Shown: positions 1 through 7,508, numbered from the stretch's first letter. The stretch: DNA of 64,000 nucleotides from Rhodospirillales bacterium (GCA_020638295.1 JACKIU010000001.1:744001-808000), one strand, 5' to 3'. Translations and numbers: made by a program. The notes: generated by a model not told the origin, from the sequence alone.

Positions 1-3
1 CCT

Positions 4-519
4 CTATTGCGCGATGGCCGGTTCAGACGGGGCTGCCTCTTCAGGCAAGACCCCTTCCCCTTCACGGATACCGCCGGCGGCTTCGCTTTCTTGCGCGGCT
101 TTTTGCGCTCGCTCGGCCTCGGTTTGCAGGCAATCGAGCACCCAGACATCGTAGATCGGGTGGTCCATGGCGGATAAGCCCGGCGAGGAGGCAAACATCC
201 AGCCGCTGAAAATCCATTCCGGCTTGGCTTCCTCTCCCCCGGCGGCGGGCGGCGTTTCCCAGACCTGCAGGAATGCACCGGCTTCTGGTTTTTCCAGCTC
301 TGGGGCCTTACGGCAGGCCTGCACCTTGATATAGACCGAGCCGAATTTAATCGTGCGCCCGACATTGGCTTCGAAAACTTCGGTGCGGGCGGTTACCTTA
401 TCGAGGGAACGGAGTTTGACGATCGGGTAATCGATGCTGGCCTTGGCCAAGGCCATGCCGGGGCTTAGCGCCAATGCGGCAATCAGGAAAAGCGCGGGCT
501 TATTGAGACGGCGAATCAT
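4..519 (-). CDS. DUF2155 domain-containing periplasmic protein
   Basis: A 171-residue secreted protein of unknown biochemical role. The N-terminus has a signal peptide (MIRRLN followed by a hydrophobic stretch ending in MALA|KA). The body carries the DUF2155 pattern: a Val-Arg-rich N-terminal strand, 'GSVYIKVQAC', 'FSGWMFASSPGLSAMDHPIYDVWVLDC', and an acidic Ala/Glu tail of about 35 residues. Two adjacent ATG codons exist at 522 and 519. I chose 519 because AGGG lies 5 nt upstream of it. The gene overlaps the 3' end of mlaD by 20 nt, so it is probably translationally coupled and is last in the ndufA12-mlaD-DUF2155 set. This order recurs in alphaproteobacteria, which supports a cell-envelope role by context only. 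Family assignment is fairly sure; function is unknown. Confidence 0.8.
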   Translation of the reverse strand: MIRRLNKPALFLIAALALSPGMALAKASIDYPIVKLRSLDKVTARTEVFEANVGRTIKFGSVYIKVQACRKAPELEKPEAGAFLQVWETPPAAGGEEAKPEWIFSGWMFASSPGLSAMDHPIYDVWVLDCLQTEAERAQKAAQESEAAGGIREGEGVLPEEAAPSEPAIAQ

Positions 520-967
520 CATCGCCCTGCATGCTGAAAATGAACTGACCCAAAAGCTGTTCAAGATTTTGCGGCGCCTGCGTGTATTCAATAACGCCGC
601 CGGGGCCGATATATTCTTCATCCGCGCCCGGTTCCAGCGCCAGATAACGCCCGCCGAGCAGGCTTTCGCTGCTGATCAGGGCGGCGGTGTCGAGCGGCAG
701 TTTGACATCATTGCCAACCTTGATGCGAACGCGCGCAAGGTAGGTTTTCTCATCCAGTTCGACAGCGCTGATCGTGCCGACTTTGACGCCGCTGATCTGG
801 ACATCGTCCCCGGCGGCCAGCCCGCCGATACCGGCGAAATTGGCGACAATTTCATAGCCGTCGCTGCCCGCGCCGACATTGGAAAGTTTGTAGCTGAACA
901 TCAAAAAAGAGACAGCGACAATAACCACAACAGCGCCGAGGGCGGTTTCAACAACAGAGCGTTTCAT
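500..967 (-). CDS. mlaD: MlaD-family phospholipid transport protein
   Basis: Substrate-binding, membrane-anchored subunit of the Mla system that moves phospholipids between the outer and inner membranes. The 155-residue product has one N-terminal span (about residues 8-26) and then a single MCE domain (about 37-115) with the typical 'GLAAGDDVQISGVKVGTI' strand-turn and 'SESLLGGRYLALEPG'. The C-terminal 'LEQLLGQFIFSMQG' helix matches the usual MlaD end. AGAGGAA lies 6 nt before the ATG. Length is normal for the family. The ATPase and permease genes mlaE/mlaF are not in the window. The neighbour upstream is the NDUFA12-like gene. Confidence 0.92.
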   Translation of the reverse strand: MKRSVVETALGAVVVIVAVSFLMFSYKLSNVGAGSDGYEIVANFAGIGGLAAGDDVQISGVKVGTISAVELDEKTYLARVRIKVGNDVKLPLDTAALISSESLLGGRYLALEPGADEEYIGPGGVIEYTQAPQNLEQLLGQFIFSMQGDDDSPSQ

Positions 968-1032
968 TTTATTCCTCTTTCTACATCCTTAATTTCAAAC
1001 GTTCCCCGTTTGCACGGGGGAAGCAAAACTTC

Positions 1033-1428
1033 TTATTCCGGCGGACGCCACGCAGTATAGTCACCGGTGGCTTTGTTACGCCGCCCGCCAGCCAGAATGT
1101 GGCCGGGCGGGCGATAAGCCTGATTGGTGCCGGTCATGTTCGGTTGGTGGGGTTTTTGCCATGGGCGGCGGAAGCTTTCCGCGCCGTCTTCGGGCACTTC
1201 ATCGGTCTGATGGTGCAGCCAGCCATGCCATTCCGGCGGGACCTTTGAAGGCTCGGGCGCGCCGTCATACATGACCCAGCGGCGCTCGCGTTTATAACCG
1301 GGGCGGGCCTTGGCGCGGTAATAGGTATTGCCGAACTGGTCGTCGCCGACCTTTTGCCCGCCAGCGGTCAGGGTAAAGAGGTTGATATGCGCCGGTGATA
1401 AAACACCTAAAAAGCTTAACAGTCCCAT
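1033..1428 (-). CDS. NDUFA12/B17.2-like NADH:ubiquinone oxidoreductase accessory subunit
   Basis: Homologue of the mitochondrial complex I accessory subunit NDUFA12 (B17.2), found in alphaproteobacteria outside the nuo operon. The 131-residue soluble protein shows the family hallmarks: 'GDDQFGNTYYRAKA', 'RRWVMYDG', 'VPPEWHGWLHH' and a C-terminal 'DYTAWRPPE'. GGAAG lies about 10 nt before the ATG. It is transcribed ahead of mlaD with a 65-nt gap. It is expected to bind at the peripheral arm of complex I in the cytoplasm. The family is good evidence for an alphaproteobacterial source. Confidence 0.92.
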   Translation of the reverse strand: MGLLSFLGVLSPAHINLFTLTAGGQKVGDDQFGNTYYRAKARPGYKRERRWVMYDGAPEPSKVPPEWHGWLHHQTDEVPEDGAESFRRPWQKPHQPNMTGTNQAYRPPGHILAGGRRNKATGDYTAWRPPE

Positions 1429-1514
1429 AATTGCTTTTACTTCCGTTCGTGTTTTTCTTTACAAAAGCCCGATAGAATTTAATATCACGAAAAAATGAAA
1501 AGGACACCCCCCAT

Positions 1515-1979
1515 ATGAATTTGCAAAAGAAATTACAAACACTTGGGTATGAATTGCCGCAAGCGGCGGCCCCGGCGGCGAATTATATCCCGTATGTGAT
1601 TGCCGATGAGGATATGCTGTATATTGCCGGGCAAATCCCGTTTTTGAACGGCCAGCAGATGCATAAAGGGCGTTTGGGTGAGGATTTGAGCGTTGAGCAA
1701 GGCGTCGAGGCGGCCAGAGCCTGCGCGCTGAATATTCTGGCGCAAGCCCATGCAGCCGTGGATGGCGATTGGAGCAAGGTTAAGCGGCTGGTGAAGCTGG
1801 GCGGGTTTGTGAACTGTACGCCGGAATTTTATGATCATCCGAAAGTGATTAACGGGGCCTCTGACCTCATGGTCGCGGTGATGGGCGAAGCGGGCAAACA
1901 TGCACGGTTTGCTGTCGGGGCGCCGTCACTGCCGCTAGGCGTGGCGGTGGAGATTGATGCGATTTTTGAGTTGGATTAA
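1515..1979 (+). CDS. RidA/YjgF-family enamine/imine deaminase-like protein
   Basis: Member of the RidA (YjgF/YER057c/UK114) family, whose characterised members hydrolyse reactive enamine/imine intermediates released by PLP enzymes such as threonine dehydratase. It has 154 residues, with 'YIAGQIPFLNGQQMHKGRLG', 'VKRLVKLGGFVNCTPEF' and 'HARFAVGAPSLPLGVAVEIDAIFEL'. The Arg before 'FAVGAPSLP' is in the place of the carboxylate-binding Arg of RidA. The longer length and the 'NGASDLMVAVMGEAGKHAR' segment fit the YjgH/TdcF-like long subgroup more than E. coli RidA, so the substrate is uncertain. The stop codon overlaps the convergent gene by 3 nt. Confidence 0.88.
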   Translation: MNLQKKLQTLGYELPQAAAPAANYIPYVIADEDMLYIAGQIPFLNGQQMHKGRLGEDLSVEQGVEAARACALNILAQAHAAVDGDWSKVKRLVKLGGFVNCTPEFYDHPKVINGASDLMVAVMGEAGKHARFAVGAPSLPLGVAVEIDAIFELD

Positions 1980-2824
1980 GCTGCCCTAGCTTTTGCGGTT
2001 TTGAACATTTGCATGGCATGGTCGTGGCAGAGCTGGTGATATTCCGGCTGGGCGGCCTGTTTGTGGGCTTTGATCTGTCCGGTGTCCTCATGGGACAAGC
2101 CAAAATAAACCTGCCCGATTCCGACGCTGGCAATCAGCGCTTCGCCGACGCGGGTTGGCTGGGATGAGCAATAGAGAACGCATTCGGATAAGTCTTCGCG
2201 GCCAAGCTTTTCTGCGGTTTTGCGAATAGCGGTAACTTCGGCATGGGCGGTGGGATCAACGCGCACGGCGCGGCCATTGGCACCAATCCCCAAGATTTGC
2301 CCGTCTTTGGTTGCCACCAGCGCGGCATACGGGCCGCCGCGGCCGTGGCGAGCATTTTCTGCGGCCAGTTCAATCGTCTGGTCCATGAGCTCTTCGGGGC
2401 TGTAGCGGGTCTGATGGCTTTCGACAGCCAGCGGGGCGGGGTTCAGCCCCTGACGTTTTAAAATGCGGTGTACGGTCTGGATAAGACGGGGCGGTTCGAC
2501 CGGTTTCTGGATGACCTTGGCCACGCCTAGAGAACTGGCTTCTATCAGCAAGTCCGCAGAATCATCGCCGGTCACGATAACTACGGGAATTTTCAAACCC
2601 TTGGCCACGACATATTTGACGAATTCGAACCCGCCGGTCGGAGCCATGTTGATATCGACCAGCGCCAGATCTACGTCATGGTCTTCGACCACCTTGATCG
2701 CGCTTTCCCCATCAACAGCGCCCAGGACGTTATAACCCTGAGCGCGCAGGACACCGCTCATCATATCACGGGTGACGTCATTATCTTCGGCTATCAGGAT
2801 GTTGATAAAGGCGCTTTCACTCAT
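1976..2824 (-). CDS. Response regulator receiver domain fused to a degenerate cytidine/guanine-deaminase-like domain
   Basis: Two-domain protein of 282 residues. Residues 6-124 form a complete receiver domain: acidic pair Glu13/Asp14, phosphoacceptor Asp57, Thr85 and Lys107 are all present. After a linker, residues 142-270 resemble nucleoside deaminases (GuaD/TadA fold): 'GGPYAALVATKDGQILGIG' and 'DPTAHAEVTAIR', with His194 as the zinc ligand and Glu196 as the proton shuttle. Where the family has PCxxC, this protein reads 'SSQPTRVGEA', so both zinc cysteines are replaced (Thr224, Gly227). It may therefore bind zinc differently or have lost catalysis and act as a phosphorylation-controlled binding module. 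No histidine kinase is nearby. Transcribed away from the prepilin-like gene at 2895. Confidence 0.85.
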   Translation of the reverse strand: MSESAFINILIAEDNDVTRDMMSGVLRAQGYNVLGAVDGESAIKVVEDHDVDLALVDINMAPTGGFEFVKYVVAKGLKIPVVIVTGDDSADLLIEASSLGVAKVIQKPVEPPRLIQTVHRILKRQGLNPAPLAVESHQTRYSPEELMDQTIELAAENARHGRGGPYAALVATKDGQILGIGANGRAVRVDPTAHAEVTAIRKTAEKLGREDLSECVLYCSSQPTRVGEALIASVGIGQVYFGLSHEDTGQIKAHKQAAQPEYHQLCHDHAMQMFKTAKARAA

Positions 2825-2882
2825 GAGGGTATTAAATCATATTTTTGGCAAATCGGGGGCAGAAAAATTTCGGGCGGACTGA

Positions 2883-2894
2883 TATAATGCCTGC
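2883..2894 (+). promoter_or_regulatory. Candidate -10 element of a leaderless promoter
   Basis: A perfect TATAAT at 2883-2888 ends 6 nt before the ATG of the prepilin-like gene. Transcription would start at or within a base or two of the start codon. There is no Shine-Dalgarno-like run upstream. No good -35 is seen at 16-18 nt. Confidence 0.45.
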
Positions 2895-3641
2895 ATGAGC
2901 AAGAGAACATACAGACGGACAGAAAAAGGCAGCGTGCTGATTCTGATTTTGGTGGCGGTTTCGCTATTTGGCGCCTTGAGCTTTACGGTTGCGCAGATGT
3001 TGCGGACCGGGGATGCTGAAGGGGTCGGCGAGCGTCAGGCGCGGATTTTTGGCGATGAGATTTTAGCCATTGCCCATCAATATCGTCAGGCGGTGCAGAC
3101 CATGCGGGTCGCCAATGGTTGTGAGGCTGAAGATATCAGCTTTGAAACCAGCGCATTGACCGGATATGCGCATACGCCAGCCGCGGCCGATGAATGCAAG
3201 CTGTTTGACAGCAATGGCGGCGGGGTTTCCTATATCGCGCCCGCAGCCGACTGGCTGGATGAAGGACAAGGCGCGCAAACCGGCTATGGAGAGATTTATT
3301 TTACCGGGCGGACCTGCGTGGTTGACGTCGGGCTGGGCGGCGTCGGCTGTAATGCCGCAGCGGATGATGAAGAGCTTTTGATGGTTGTGCCTTATGTTTT
3401 ACGCGAGGTGTGCGAGCAGATTAACACTCACGTCAATGTCGATAATGTGAGTGACACGCCCGCGCAGATCAACGGCAATGCGGTGAATTTCAGCGCCAAT
3501 AAATTTACCGGGACGTATAGTGATTCCTATCAGGTTGATAAAGCCGAATTCCGCGGAAAAATGGCCGGATGTTTTGAAGGCACCGGCGCGTTTACCCCGG
3601 CGGGAACTTATCATTTTTATCAGGTTTTGATTGCGCGATGA
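2895..3641 (+). CDS. Prepilin-like (PilX/GspK-type N-terminus) anchored protein, paralogue 1
   Basis: 248 residues, not assignable to a named family. A short basic head (residues 1-11, ending Glu-Lys) precedes Gly12 and a 22-residue hydrophobic helix beginning 'SVLILILVAVSLFG'. This resembles the PilX/GspK class of minor pilins, but the Glu5 of classical prepilins is absent. The rest is an extracytoplasmic domain with several Cys. It shares a motif series with genes at 9007 and 58691: a 'QAV..M' helix, 'EDISF', a Gly-rich turn followed by 'SYIAP', 'VCEQIN', and a C-terminal 'TYHFYQVLIAR'. It stands alone between a divergent response-regulator gene and convergent clpA. Surface or pseudopilus function is inference. 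Confidence 0.7.
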   Translation: MSKRTYRRTEKGSVLILILVAVSLFGALSFTVAQMLRTGDAEGVGERQARIFGDEILAIAHQYRQAVQTMRVANGCEAEDISFETSALTGYAHTPAAADECKLFDSNGGGVSYIAPAADWLDEGQGAQTGYGEIYFTGRTCVVDVGLGGVGCNAAADDEELLMVVPYVLREVCEQINTHVNVDNVSDTPAQINGNAVNFSANKFTGTYSDSYQVDKAEFRGKMAGCFEGTGAFTPAGTYHFYQVLIAR

Positions 3642-3653
3642 TGGCCCGCGCGG

Positions 3654-5969
3654 CTATTCAGTCGGTTCTTCGGCGATGTCTTTGGGTTTTTTCTTATCGC
3701 TGCGTTTTTCGCTTTTAATATCGAAGGTCAGTTGATCGTCTTTGATATCGACTTTCACGGTGCCGCCTTGTTCGAGCTTTCCAAACAGAATTTCTTCGGC
3801 CAGCGGCCGTTTGAGTTTTTCCTGGATGACGCGGCTTAAGGGCCGCGCGCCCATCGCCGGGTCGTAGCCTTTTTGGGCAAGGAATTTGCGGGCCTTATCG
3901 GATAAAACAATCTCGATATTTTTATCGGCGAGCTGGCCTTCGAGCGCGGCGACAAATTTATCGACGACTTTTTCAACTGTGCCCTGTGACAAATTCTGGA
4001 ACGGCACGATGGCGTCCAGCCGGTTGCGGAATTCTGGGGCGAAGGTTTTGGTGATCGCCTCGTTATCGTCATAGCTGTCCTGCCCGTCACCGACCTCGCG
4101 GCCAAAGCCGATGGGCGCGCGCGCGATATCCGCCGCACCCGCGTTCGTCGTCATGATCAGGATGACGTTGCGGAAATCGATGGTCTTGCCGTTATTGTCG
4201 GTGAGCTTGCCGTAGTCCATGACCTGCAGCAAAATGTTGAACAGATCGGGGTGGGCTTTTTCAATCTCGTCAAGCAGCAGCACGCAATGCGGGTGCTGGT
4301 CGATTTTATCGGTGAGCAAGCCGCCCTGTTCAAAGCCGACATAGCCCGGCGGCGTACCGATGAGGCGTGAGACGGAATGGCGCTCCATATATTCGGACAT
4401 ATCAAAACGGATGAGTTCAATGCCCATAGTTTTGGACAATTGCCGGGCGACTTCGGTTTTGCCGACGCCGGTCGGGCCGGAAAACAGGTAGGAGCCGATG
4501 GGCTTTTCGTCTTCGCGCAGGCCCGCGCGGGCCATTTTGATGGAATCGACGAGGATATCGATGGCTTTGTCCTGATCGTAGACCATGGTCTTAAGGTCGC
4601 GCTCAAGATTTTTCAGCGATTCCTTATCGCTTTGTGTCATGGACGCAGCCGGGATGCGGGCAATCGCGGCCACTACGCCTTCGATATCGGGCCGGTCGAT
4701 CAGCTTTTTGCGCTTGTCGGCGGGCACGAGCATTTGGGCGGCGCCGACCTCATCGATAATGTCGATGGCTTTGTCGGGCAATTTGCGATCGCCGATATAT
4801 TTTGCGGAGAGTTCGACGGCGGTCTGAATGGCTTCTTCGGTATATTCAACGCCGTGATGTTTTTCATAGTAAGGCTTAAGCCCCATCAAAATGGCGATAG
4901 AGTCCTCAACGCTCGGCTCGTACACGTCGATCTTCTGGAAGCGGCGAACCAGCGCGCGATCTTTTTCGAAATGATTGCGGTATTCTTTATAGGTGGTCGA
5001 GCCGATGCATTTGAGGCTGCCGTTGGACAAAGCGGGTTTAAGGAGGTTCGAGGCATCCATCGCCCCGCCGGAGGTCGCGCCCGCGCCGATGATGGTGTGG
5101 ATTTCATCGATGAACAGCACCGCGCCGTCGATTTGTTCAAGCTCTTTGAGCACCATTTTGAGACGTTCTTCAAAGTCGCCGCGATAGCGCGTTCCGGCCA
5201 AAAGCGCCCCCATATCCAGAGCGAAGATGGTGGCATCGAGCAAGACTTCGGGGACCTGTCCTTCGACGATTTTTTTGGCCAGCCCCTCGGCAATGGCGGT
5301 TTTGCCGACGCCGGGATCGCCGACATAGAGAGGGTTGTTTTTCGAGCGGCGGCAGAGCACCTGTATCGTGCGCTCGACTTCTTTATCGCGCCCGATGAGC
5401 GGATCAATCTTGCCGTCTTGGGCTTTGGCGTTGAGATTGATGCAATAGGCGTCGAGCGCCTCGTCGCCGGTTTTGACCTCTTTGACCGTGTCTTCATCGG
5501 TGCCGCGCGGGGTGCGCGAGGTATCGGATTGGGAGGGGACCTTGGCGATGCCGTGGGAGATGTAGTTCACCGCGTCAAAACGGGTCATGTCTTGCTCTTG
5601 CAGGAAGAAAACCGCGTGGCTTTCGCGTTCGGAAAACAGGGCAACGAGCACATTGGCGCCGGTGACTTCTTCGCGGCCCGAGGATTGGACATGGATGGCG
5701 GCGCGCTGGAGGACGCGCTGAAAGGCCGTGGTGGGTTTTGATTCCTCTGCATCCATATTGATCAGGTAGGTCAGCTCGTTCTCGATATAGGCGGCGAGTT
5801 GGTCACGCAAATCGGCCAGTGAAATACCGCAGGAGCGCAGCACGGCCATGGCGTCCTGATCGTCGGTCAGGGCATGAAGGAGATGTTCCAGCGTGGCGTA
5901 TTCGTGATGGTACTGGTTGGCGACGGCCAGCGCTTTATGAAGTGTGTGTTCGAGATTTTTTGAGAGCAT
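3654..5969 (-). CDS. clpA: ATP-dependent Clp protease ATP-binding subunit ClpA
   Basis: AAA+ unfoldase of the ClpAP protease that takes N-degron substrates from ClpS and feeds them to ClpP. 771 residues, the normal length. It has two Clp_N repeats (about 1-145), AAA1 with Walker A 'GDPGVGKTAIAEG' and Walker B 'VLFIDEIHT', AAA2 with Walker A 'GPTGVGKTEVARQ' and 'VLLLDEIEKAHPD', and a D2-small domain. The tail after 'FDIKSE' is a Lys/Asp/Glu-rich extension of about 20 residues. The ATG shares one base with the TAA of the upstream membrane-peptide gene, so the two are coupled. Third gene of clpS-(membrane peptide)-clpA. Confidence 0.97.
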   Translation of the reverse strand: MLSKNLEHTLHKALAVANQYHHEYATLEHLLHALTDDQDAMAVLRSCGISLADLRDQLAAYIENELTYLINMDAEESKPTTAFQRVLQRAAIHVQSSGREEVTGANVLVALFSERESHAVFFLQEQDMTRFDAVNYISHGIAKVPSQSDTSRTPRGTDEDTVKEVKTGDEALDAYCINLNAKAQDGKIDPLIGRDKEVERTIQVLCRRSKNNPLYVGDPGVGKTAIAEGLAKKIVEGQVPEVLLDATIFALDMGALLAGTRYRGDFEERLKMVLKELEQIDGAVLFIDEIHTIIGAGATSGGAMDASNLLKPALSNGSLKCIGSTTYKEYRNHFEKDRALVRRFQKIDVYEPSVEDSIAILMGLKPYYEKHHGVEYTEEAIQTAVELSAKYIGDRKLPDKAIDIIDEVGAAQMLVPADKRKKLIDRPDIEGVVAAIARIPAASMTQSDKESLKNLERDLKTMVYDQDKAIDILVDSIKMARAGLREDEKPIGSYLFSGPTGVGKTEVARQLSKTMGIELIRFDMSEYMERHSVSRLIGTPPGYVGFEQGGLLTDKIDQHPHCVLLLDEIEKAHPDLFNILLQVMDYGKLTDNNGKTIDFRNVILIMTTNAGAADIARAPIGFGREVGDGQDSYDDNEAITKTFAPEFRNRLDAIVPFQNLSQGTVEKVVDKFVAALEGQLADKNIEIVLSDKARKFLAQKGYDPAMGARPLSRVIQEKLKRPLAEEILFGKLEQGGTVKVDIKDDQLTFDIKSEKRSDKKKPKDIAEEPTE

Positions 5970-6181
5970 TATTTGTCCTTCGTGTTTCGAAGTTTTATTT
6001 TAGCTCGATACCCAAAAATAAAGAAGATGAATGTCAAAGCTAATTGTAGTGCCATGCAATACTGATATGTTTTTCCACTTACCCCAAAATAAATTGATGC
6101 AACCGGCGTAATCATCAAAGTCAACAAGATTAGAAATGTGAAAAAAGTCGGCTGGTGTTGGAGCTTATAATCTAAATTCAT
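5969..6181 (-). CDS. Small two-span membrane protein between clpS and clpA
   Basis: 70-residue protein not recognised from any family. After a polar start ('MNLDYKLQHQPT') it has two hydrophobic segments, about residues 12-34 (beginning 'FFTFLILLTLMITPVASI') and 41-59 ('YCMALQLALTFIFFIFGY'), and a basic end 'RAKIKLRNTKDK'. Its ATG overlaps the clpS TGA as ATGA, and its TAA overlaps the clpA ATG as TAATG, so translation of all three is coupled. An upstream in-frame ATG at 6199 lies inside clpS and is less likely. Base composition is more AT-rich than its neighbours. Position suggests a link to ClpAPS, for example membrane tethering, but no functional motif is visible. Confidence 0.72.
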   Translation of the reverse strand: MNLDYKLQHQPTFFTFLILLTLMITPVASIYFGVSGKTYQYCMALQLALTFIFFIFGYRAKIKLRNTKDK

Positions 6182-6582
6182 TCCTTCTCCATCGTGCATT
6201 GGAGGGGTTGTTCGTTGGCGCGGGCGAAATCCATGACCTGTGCGACCTTGGTTTCGGCGATTTCATAGGTGAATACGCCGCAGATGCCGACGCCGCGGCG
6301 ATGCACATGCAGCATGACTTCGGTGGCTTCGGCGCGGTTTTTGGCAAAGAATTTTTCCAGCACATGCACGACGAATTCCATCGGCGTAAAATCATCATTG
6401 AGGAGCAAGACCTTATACATCGCCGGCTTTTTGGTCTTGGGCCGGGTTTTGAGCATCAGGCCGGATTCATCCATTTCCTGCGCATCGCCGTCGCCCGCAC
6501 CGTCGCCGGAGTCGCCGGAGTCGCCGTAAACCGGGTCATCATCCCCTATCATTACAAATATGTCTTTGTTGTCGCCGGTCAT
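6178..6582 (-). CDS. clpS: ClpS, N-end-rule adaptor of ClpA
   Basis: Adaptor that delivers proteins with bulky hydrophobic N-termini to ClpAP. 134 residues. The ClpS core (about 50-134) has 'MYKVLLLNDDFTPMEFVVHVL', including the Asn-Asp-Asp substrate-binding loop, 'VMLHVHRRGVGICGVFTYEIAETK', and the C-terminal 'QPLQCTMEKE'. The N-terminal 45 residues are an acidic low-complexity extension with repeated Gly-Asp units; this part in ClpS proteins engages the ClpA pore. No strong Shine-Dalgarno precedes the ATG at 6582; in-frame ATGs at codons 11 and 37 are alternatives. Its stop overlaps the start of the membrane peptide. Confidence 0.95.
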   Translation of the reverse strand: MTGDNKDIFVMIGDDDPVYGDSGDSGDGAGDGDAQEMDESGLMLKTRPKTKKPAMYKVLLLNDDFTPMEFVVHVLEKFFAKNRAEATEVMLHVHRRGVGICGVFTYEIAETKVAQVMDFARANEQPLQCTMEKE

Positions 6583-6672
6583 ATTTTTTAGCCGAAATTC
6601 CTTTGTATTTCGTTTATGGATACAGAGTCATTTTATCATAAAAGAACAACTTGAGAATATGTTTTCTGGCAC

Positions 6673-6706
6673 AAAAAAGCCCCGCAGAGGACAGCAGGGC
6701 TTTTTG
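6673..6706 (-). terminator. Rho-independent terminator after the phasin gene
   Basis: A hairpin with arms AAAAAGCCC and GGGCTTTTT around a loop of about 14 nt, with A/T runs on both sides, so it can work in both directions. It separates the phasin gene from clpS, which is read the same way. Confidence 0.75.
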
Positions 6707-6729
6707 GAGATATATTTTTGAAGCTTTAT

Positions 6730-7326
6730 TTAAGCAGCCATTTGTTTGTTGGCTTTGGCCATCGTTTTTGTCATTTGCTCATTGAGTGGTTCGGACGCCT
6801 CGTTCAGAACCTTGACGCTCATTTCAGACAATTTGGTCGCACCGGCCATGAACTGATCGAAGGAGCTTTGCGCGATTTTATTTTGCGCTTCGGCGTATTC
6901 GTTGAGGGTTTTTGAGCCCATCAGCTGCTTGGTGTATTCAGCCTGTTTTTCGGCCGCGCCTTGAGTCAGGGTTGCGGCGGTCTTGATAATCTCTTCGAAA
7001 CCTTTAGCAAAAATCGTTCCGGATTTTACAAAAGCTTCCATACTTTCGCGGCTTTGGTTGGCCGCGTCTTGGGCCAATTGGTCGAATTGGAAAGGTTGTT
7101 TAGTCATGATCTTCTCCATCTTTTTCAATGCGTTCATCGGCTGGAGACTGGCCAGCGATGATGGCGGTGTTGCGGAAGGGGCCTGCGCTGTTTTTGCTGC
7201 AGCAATTTTCGGTGTTTTGCTTATTGTTTTTTCAGCCGTCTTTTTTGGTGCGACTTTCTTCGCCACCGGTTTTTTACGGGTGGTTCTGGACGCAGTTTTT
7301 TTCGCAGGTGTTTTCTTCACAGCCAT
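6730..7326 (-). CDS. Phasin family protein with lysine-rich N-terminal tail
   Basis: Polyhydroxyalkanoate granule-associated protein. 198 residues. The first 60 are Lys/Ala/Pro-rich ('KKTPAKKTASRTTRKKP') and histone-like. A phasin domain follows (about 85-185) made of amphipathic helices: 'FDQLAQDAANQSRESMEAF', 'TIFAKGFEEIIKTAATL', 'YTKQLMGSKTLNEYAEAQ' and 'KIAQSSFDQFMAGATKLSE'. Phasins coat granules; the basic tail suggests an added nucleoid contact, as described for some phasins, but that is inference here. Two TGC/GCA sites lie upstream at 7394 and 7452. No PHA synthase gene is in the window. Confidence 0.85.
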   Translation of the reverse strand: MAVKKTPAKKTASRTTRKKPVAKKVAPKKTAEKTISKTPKIAAAKTAQAPSATPPSSLASLQPMNALKKMEKIMTKQPFQFDQLAQDAANQSRESMEAFVKSGTIFAKGFEEIIKTAATLTQGAAEKQAEYTKQLMGSKTLNEYAEAQNKIAQSSFDQFMAGATKLSEMSVKVLNEASEPLNEQMTKTMAKANKQMAA

Positions 7327-7393
7327 AACAGTTTCCTTCCTTGTCTTGCGTGAGCACAGTATGACAGTTCGTCGTAAATTTACAAGTCATTTG

Positions 7394-7463
7394 TGCAACG
7401 CAACACGCTTTTTTCTTTATCATCAGGCGGCGGTATTGTCAAGATTTTTGTTGCAGCGCACAA
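7394..7463 (-). promoter_or_regulatory. Candidate PhaR-type operator pair upstream of the phasin gene
   Basis: Two similar sites, TGCAACGCAACA at 7394-7405 and TGCAGCGCACAA at 7452-7463, are spaced 58 bp apart in the phasin/dacF divergent region. They resemble the TGC-N-GCA type sequence I recall for the PHA regulator PhaR. Binding is inferred from position and motif only. Confidence 0.35.
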
Positions 7464-7508
7464 AATCGGTGACCTCCGCTCTGGGATTTAAGTTTCCCAC
7501 ATCTGAGG

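Noticed and set aside
4377..5741. A 454-codon open frame antisense to clpA.
   Set aside because: It lies wholly opposite the conserved AAA domains of clpA, has the Phe/Gly/Asp bias of a mirror frame in GC-rich DNA, and no ribosome-binding site or known motif.
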